Source of the DNA: Sutterella sp. UBA4713
GTDB lineage: Bacteria > Pseudomonadota > Gammaproteobacteria > Burkholderiales > Burkholderiaceae_F
Direction of reading: 5' to 3'
DNA: 9,446 bases
Assembly: GCA_002404465.1 (NCBI GenBank)
Contig: DHJT01000014.1
Span: 14,096 to 23,541, forward strand
The position numbers were made by a program, and so were the translations under genes. The notes beneath the pieces are model-generated. The model was not told the DNA's origin. It saw only the letters and a list, made by a program, of their open reading frames with translations, and did no database searches. Below, in pieces: positions 6,537 to 9,446 of this stretch. Positions within the stretch are counted from its first letter, which is position 1. Each line of letters opens with the position of its first letter.

Positions 6537-7265
6537 ATGCCCATCACAAAAAAAACCGATGAGTCGCGTATCAAGGAAGCCAGTGACAGACTGTTTAAGG
6601 CTGCCGTCGCTTTTCGTACTGAACTGACAGCGGAAGCGCGTCGCATCACCGGGCCCGTGGCCAAGGAAATGTACGAAGCATCCACTTCGTTACTGTCGGA
6701 AATTCTCGACTTCTTTTCTCGTCAAAACAACGTAGCCGTAGCTACACAACCAAAGGAAACAGCAATGACGAAAGCTCCTGAGACGACGGCCGTTGCGGCC
6801 GAGACGCCCGCAGAGAAAAAGGCCGCTCCTGCGAAAAAAACCGCCGCAAAGAAAGTTGCGGTGAAAAAGACAACGGCCAAGGTTGCAACAAAGAAAGAGA
6901 CTGTAAAAAAAGTTGCCGTCAAGAAGACAACCGCTAAGGCCGCAGCGAAAAAAGAGCCTGCCAAGAAAGTCGTTGCCAAGAGTCCGGTCAAGAAGGTTGC
7001 AGACAAAAAACCGGCTGCCAAGAAACCCGCAGAGAAAAAAGCTCCGGTCCAGAAGGCACCTGCTAAGAAAGTAGAGACCAAGAAAGTCGCCGTCAAGAAG
7101 GCACCTGCCGAGAAAGCCCCAGCAAAGAAAGCGGCTCCTAAGAAGGCCGCCCCCAAGAAAGTTACCGCCAAGGAAGAGCCCGCGAAAAAAGTCGCCGCCA
7201 AAAAGGCTCCGACAAAGAAAGCGGCTACCAAAAAGGCTCCCGTTAAAAAAGCGGCGAAAAAGTAA
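6537..7265 (+). CDS. Histone H1-like Lys/Ala/Pro-rich DNA-binding protein
   Basis: The 242-residue product has two parts. Residues 1-65 form a non-repetitive, probably helical domain (SRIKEASDRLFKAAVAF... LLSEILDFFSRQ) that I cannot assign to a named family. Residues about 92-242 are almost entirely K, A, P, V and T in KKAxxKK-type units, resembling eukaryotic H1 tails and bacterial AlgP, PhaF or BpH1-type proteins. Such tails bind DNA nonspecifically and help compact the nucleoid; that role here is inferred from composition. The ATG at 6537 has a clear Shine-Dalgarno (GGAGA, 6526-6530) six bases upstream. The gene stands alone on the plus strand, divergent from tRNA-Ser and convergent with the helicase gene, and ends in its own terminator. 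No confident promoter was found; the 70 bp upstream are A/T-rich and hold an imperfect CTATT/AATAG inverted repeat. Phasin (PhaF-like) function is an alternative, but the N-terminal part is shorter than a phasin domain. Confidence 0.88.
   Translation: MPITKKTDESRIKEASDRLFKAAVAFRTELTAEARRITGPVAKEMYEASTSLLSEILDFFSRQNNVAVATQPKETAMTKAPETTAVAAETPAEKKAAPAKKTAAKKVAVKKTTAKVATKKETVKKVAVKKTTAKAAAKKEPAKKVVAKSPVKKVADKKPAAKKPAEKKAPVQKAPAKKVETKKVAVKKAPAEKAPAKKAAPKKAAPKKVTAKEEPAKKVAAKKAPTKKAATKKAPVKKAAKK
6849..6962 (+). repeat. Diverged 57-bp tandem repeat in the histone-like tail
   Basis: Codons 105-123 and 124-142 encode two 19-residue units, both starting KKVAVKKTTAK. KKV recurs a further 19 residues on, at 143-145, in a more diverged unit. 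The DNA copies differ mostly at third codon positions, so the protein repeat has been kept while the DNA drifted. KKVAVKK appears once more at residues 182-188. Confidence 0.7.
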
Positions 7266-7292
7266 TTAAGCGCATCGATTGCTTCTAAGCAC

Positions 7293-7343
7293 ACTCCCGA
7301 AATTCGCCGGTCAGAAGGCCGCGGATGTCGGGAGTTTTCTTTT
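7293..7343 (+). terminator. Intrinsic terminator of the histone-like gene
   Basis: An eight-base stem, ACTCCCGA (7293-7300) and TCGGGAGT (7328-7335), is followed by TTTCTTTT. The 27-base loop can hold an inner GCC/GGC stem. It starts 27 bases after the stop codon and is oriented for the plus-strand gene. Confidence 0.8.
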
Positions 7344-7384
7344 GATTTCAGGGCATTTCTGATTTCTCGAAATCGACGACCACG

Positions 7385-7408
7385 AAAAAAAAACACAGTC
7401 TCGCTGTA
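7385..7408 (-). terminator. Possible terminator of the helicase gene
   Basis: On the minus strand, TACAG-CGAGA-CTGTG (five pairs, one T-G) is followed by nine Ts (7393-7385), about 165 nt after the helicase stop. The T-tract is strong but the stem is weak. The rest of the 229-base gap 7344-7572 shows no ORF or RNA gene I can support. Confidence 0.4.
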
Positions 7409-7572
7409 GCAGAACGTTTTGCCCTGAGGCCCTAGACAAATTGAAAGGCGCCTTAAGTCGCGCATCCCCGCGTTAGATACTAAGCTTTTTTGGGTGCCCT
7501 TAAGAAAATCTCACCCGTTCAATCGCAAAAACAAGCGGTAGCAGATCAAAATTCCCTTCTCTTCCGGGACAA

Positions 7573-8967
7573 TCATTTTGGGAAACCGCCGAGCAGAACC
7601 GACAGCGGAGCGGTTTTTTTCTTAGGACGAAAAGCCGACGCGTTCTCCGATTTCTTCTCCGAAGTTTTTCCCGACGGCTCGTAAGGCGCATCGAAAATCG
7701 GATCATAAGATGCCTTGGGTAAAGGCGGAGCATACGGCTTTACTCTTCCCTCATGATCACTATCACGCATTGTGCGCCGAGTACGTCGGGAACGGGCCCT
7801 GTCGGGAACTTCAAAATCAACAGGTGAAAACTTTTGCTTGGTTAAGTGTTCAATTGCATAAACGGCACGGGTATCTTCTTCGGTTGCCAGCATTAATGCC
7901 AAACCTTTTGCGCCGGCTCGGCCCGTTCGGCCGATACGATGTACATAATCTTCGGCCACGTAAGGGACGTCGTAATTAATAACACAAGGAAGTTGAGCAA
8001 TATCCAGACCTCTGGCGGCGACATCCGTAGCGACGAGAATCTGGCAGTCACCGGTCTTAAAGCGCTCGAGTGTTTGCATGCGCTCTTCTTGAGATTTGTC
8101 ACCGTGAATATCCTCGGCAGCCAATCCTTGCCGTACAAGCGTTCGTGTCAAACGCCTGCAAACAATCTTAGAATTAACAAAAACCAAAACGGGTTCCAAG
8201 GACGGATACTTGGCGTATCCGTTTTCAAGGAGTTCGACAAGCGCATCGGTCTTCCTGTCTTCTCGAACGGCAAGAAGAACCTGCTCGACAGTCTCGGCAA
8301 CGGAATTTTCGCGGGCCACTTCCACGTAAACGGGATTGGTTAAAAAATTCTGAGCCAATTTTTTGATTTCAGGAGAAAACGTCGCTGAAAACATCAAGCT
8401 TTGACGCTTTTCCGGTAGCAACTTGAGAATGCGCGAAATGTCAGGCAAAAAACCCATGTCGAGCATACGGTCCGCCTCGTCGAGGATGACGATTTGAACT
8501 TGTGCCAAATTGACCGTATGTCCTTCGATGTGATCAAGCAACCGTCCCGGAGTTGCCGTAAGGATTTCCACGCCGCGAAGAAGCTCGGCTTGTTGCGGTT
8601 TGATGTCTACACCCCCGAAAACAACCCCGACGCGTAGCGGCGTATTACGAGCATATGCTTTTAAATTTTCATTGACCTGATCAGCCAACTCACGCGTCGG
8701 CGTCAGAACCAAAACGCGGACGGGGTGACGCGCCGGAGAAACCGATGTGTTGGCCTCCGACAAAATCCGTTCTATAGCCGGAAGCCCATAACCGGCCGTT
8801 TTACCGGTTCCTGTTTGAGCAGCTCCCATAACGTCTTTTCCCTGCAATACGGCAGGAATGGCCTTAGCTTGAATAGGCGTCGGCGTGACGTATCCCATTT
8901 GGGATACCGCAGAGGCTATCCGAGGATCGAAATGAAACGACTCGAAGGTAACTAATTTTTCAGACAT
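7573..8967 (-). CDS. rhlE: ATP-dependent DEAD-box RNA helicase, RhlE type
   Basis: This cytoplasmic RNA helicase would unwind short RNA duplexes, probably in ribosome assembly and mRNA decay. All DEAD-box motifs are present in 464 residues: Q motif PTPIQ (29-33), I AQTGTGKT (50-57), Ia PTRELA (90-95), Ib TPGR (139-142), II DEAD (163-166), III SAT (194-196), IV VFVNS (262-266), V ARGLD (318-322), VI HRIGRTGR (343-350). The C-terminal tail from about 388 is basic and disordered, with RSRRTRRTMR, and ends in a conserved-looking SVLLGGFPK. Length and the absence of an extra RNA-binding domain fit RhlE better than CsdA/DeaD or DbpA. The ATG at 8967 opens directly into MSEKLVTFESFHFDP, the normal family beginning. 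It lies 14 nt after the tRNA CCA end and lacks a Shine-Dalgarno. The helicase mRNA is probably processed out of a tRNA-containing transcript, or starts within the tRNA gene. Confidence 0.95.
   Translation of the reverse strand: MSEKLVTFESFHFDPRIASAVSQMGYVTPTPIQAKAIPAVLQGKDVMGAAQTGTGKTAGYGLPAIERILSEANTSVSPARHPVRVLVLTPTRELADQVNENLKAYARNTPLRVGVVFGGVDIKPQQAELLRGVEILTATPGRLLDHIEGHTVNLAQVQIVILDEADRMLDMGFLPDISRILKLLPEKRQSLMFSATFSPEIKKLAQNFLTNPVYVEVARENSVAETVEQVLLAVREDRKTDALVELLENGYAKYPSLEPVLVFVNSKIVCRRLTRTLVRQGLAAEDIHGDKSQEERMQTLERFKTGDCQILVATDVAARGLDIAQLPCVINYDVPYVAEDYVHRIGRTGRAGAKGLALMLATEEDTRAVYAIEHLTKQKFSPVDFEVPDRARSRRTRRTMRDSDHEGRVKPYAPPLPKASYDPIFDAPYEPSGKTSEKKSENASAFRPKKKTAPLSVLLGGFPK
7583..7620 (+). 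terminator. Possible plus-strand terminator inside the 3' end of the helicase gene
   Basis: On the plus strand AAACCGC (7583-7589) pairs with GCGGTTT (7610-7616), and the T-run extends to 7620. The loop is 20 bases. It would stop convergent transcription that escapes the terminator at 7293-7343. The same bases encode the helicase C-terminus KKKTAPLSVLLGGFP, so the structure may be a by-product of coding. Confidence 0.3.
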
Positions 8968-8981
8968 GCAAGCGCAACAAA

Positions 8982-9058
8982 TGGTAGGCCCAGCTGGACT
9001 CGAACCAGCGACCCAGGGATTATGAGTCCCCTGCTCTAACCAACTGAGCTATAGGCCC
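8982..9058 (-). tRNA. tRNA with CAU anticodon, probably tRNA-Ile2 (k2C34)
   Basis: A 77-nt tRNA with acceptor GGGCCTA pairing with TGGGCCT (G1-U72 and U6-G67 wobbles), discriminator A73 and encoded CCA (8982-8984). The anticodon stem GGGGA/TCCCT encloses CTCATAA, so the anticodon is CAU, and the T arm GCTGG/CCAGC is intact. CAU can be elongator Met, initiator Met or Ile2. The initiator's C1-A72 mismatch is absent. C4-G69 and C5-G68 are the pairs that favour lysidine synthase TilS in E. coli tRNA-Ile2; elongator Met there has U4-A69 and A5-U68. I therefore prefer Ile2, reading AUA, though automatic pipelines may call it Met. Confidence 0.95.
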
Positions 9059-9070
9059 GTTTATTCGTCG

Positions 9071-9099
9071 TTGTTTTCAACAAGGTGCGTCATTGTAAC
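9071..9099 (+). promoter_or_regulatory. Possible divergent promoter for the small unknown ORF
   Basis: TTGTTT (9071-9076), a 17-bp spacer, then TGTAAC (9094-9099) on the plus strand: three and four matches to consensus. The -10 overlaps the opposite-strand TACAAT, which would make the two promoters compete. Weak evidence. Confidence 0.28.
9092..9097 (-). promoter_or_regulatory. Possible -10 element for the tRNA-rhlE transcript
   Basis: TACAAT on the minus strand matches five of six consensus bases. It would start transcription about 27 nt before the tRNA 5' end. No good -35 is seen 16-18 bp upstream. A GTTG-AAAA-CAAC inverted repeat lies between it and the tRNA. Confidence 0.35.
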
Positions 9100-9166
9100 C
9101 GAACGGCAACAAGCTGCGCTATCCTGTCGGGAAGCACGATCATCCTCTTTGCAAAAGGAGCAGGCC

Positions 9167-9364
9167 ATGACAACACCCAAAACATGCACAATCTATCAAA
9201 TCAATGATGACGGCGTCCTTCAGGTAAAAAACTTCGTGCCGCGTACTTTCGCAGAGGCCTTAGCGAGTGTTCTTCCGAAAGATTGGGACAAGAAACCGAC
9301 CCGACTTGCCAAAGCTGTCGGCGCTTCGCCCGACCTGCTGACGATCCTGGTATGCAACTCCTGA
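9167..9364 (+). CDS. Small hypothetical protein, 65 residues
   Basis: The product (MTTPKTCTIYQINDDGVLQV...) is not recognised. It has no signal peptide or membrane segment. Residues 27-60 look helical, and TRLAKAVGASPDLLTI resembles part of a helix-turn-helix, but too little is present to call one. Two cysteines (7 and 63) are visible. The start at 9167 is fixed by a near-ideal Shine-Dalgarno, AAGGAG at 9155-9160 with six bases of spacing. The frame is open upstream to a TTG at 9071, but those residues are unlikely to be translated. It is divergent from the tRNA-rhlE unit. The stop codon lies in a short CTGAC/GTCAG hairpin (9361-9374). It may be a real small gene or the intact N-terminus of a decayed one. 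Confidence 0.6.
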   Translation: MTTPKTCTIYQINDDGVLQVKNFVPRTFAEALASVLPKDWDKKPTRLAKAVGASPDLLTILVCNS

Positions 9365-9388
9365 CTAAAGTCAGAAGCTTTATTGTTA

Positions 9389-9405
9389 CCGTCTTAAGTA
9401 GACGG
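9389..9405. repeat. Six-base-pair hairpin downstream of the small ORF
   Basis: CCGTCT (9389-9394) and AGACGG (9400-9405) are exact inverted copies around a five-base loop. It follows the CTGAC/GTCAG hairpin at 9361-9374 by 14 bases. No T-tract follows on the plus strand; the nearest is GGTTTTA at 9420. Nothing else is identified in 9406-9446. Confidence 0.4.
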
Positions 9406-9446
9406 CTCAACATAAGGCCGGTTTTACTGCAGCCCTTGAGACATCA

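Noticed and set aside
6722..7465. A 247-codon minus-strand open frame with repeated AFFAG/TFLA hydrophobic units opposite the histone-like gene
   Set aside because: The repeats are the reverse complement of Lys/Ala codons. The plus-strand gene has a ribosome site and terminator, and the antisense frame runs across that terminator.
7440..7530. GGGTG/CACCC inverted repeat next to a T-run (7485-7515), and a palindromic AAGGCGCCTT (7445-7454)
   Set aside because: The T-run lies before the stem on the plus strand, so it is not a terminator in either useful sense, and the short palindrome has no supporting context.
9071..9166. Upstream extension of the small ORF from TTG at 9071
   Set aside because: It overlaps the putative promoters and has no ribosome site, while the ATG at 9167 has a near-ideal Shine-Dalgarno.
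1..9446. Search for mobile elements, CRISPR arrays, toxin-antitoxin, phage or defence genes, and other unknown multi-gene systems
   Set aside because: Nothing was found. Almost all coding sequence is explained by conserved housekeeping genes, and the two tRNAs show no attachment-site duplications within the window.

Overview
The window is a stretch of chromosomal core genes from a Gram-negative bacterium, most likely a betaproteobacterium of the order Burkholderiales. The evidence is the order scpB-rluB-rimP-nusA-infB on one strand, a long IF2 N-terminus, RluB with long charged extensions, a Lys/Ala/Pro-rich histone H1-like protein, and an RhlE-type helicase. Base composition looks near 50% GC by eye, lower than most free-living Burkholderiales. 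That would fit a gut lineage such as the Sutterellaceae, but this is an inference from general knowledge and no search was run.

Layout, left to right. Positions 1-6014 are one minus-strand block, given here in transcription order. scpB (chromosome segregation) overlaps rluB (23S rRNA pseudouridine synthase) by one base. A good sigma70-type promoter then lies just after rluB, followed by a leader of about 150 nt with a strong intrinsic-terminator hairpin. After it come rimP (30S maturation), nusA (transcription elongation and termination; 4-base ATGA overlap with rimP) and infB (translation initiation factor IF2), which runs off the left edge before the end of its GTPase domain. Upstream of scpB lies a minus-strand tRNA-Ser(CGA).

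The plus strand holds one clear gene in the middle, a histone H1-like protein (6537-7265) with its own bifurcated terminator. It converges on a minus-strand DEAD-box RNA helicase of the RhlE type (7573-8967). The helicase start codon lies only 14 nt after the CCA end of a CAU-anticodon tRNA whose acceptor stem fits tRNA-Ile2. Divergent from that tRNA is a 65-codon ORF of unknown function with a strong Shine-Dalgarno (9167-9364).

Most of the genes serve ribosome and RNA metabolism: rRNA modification, 30S assembly, transcription-translation coupling, initiation, RNA remodelling and tRNAs. I see no mobile element, CRISPR array, toxin-antitoxin pair, phage gene or defence locus. The parts most worth a second look are the rimP leader (hairpin, possible antiterminator pairing and a 15-codon leader ORF ending at the terminator), the tRNA-rhlE junction, the N-terminal domain of the histone-like protein and the small unknown ORF. 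No intergenic gap exceeds 300 bases.
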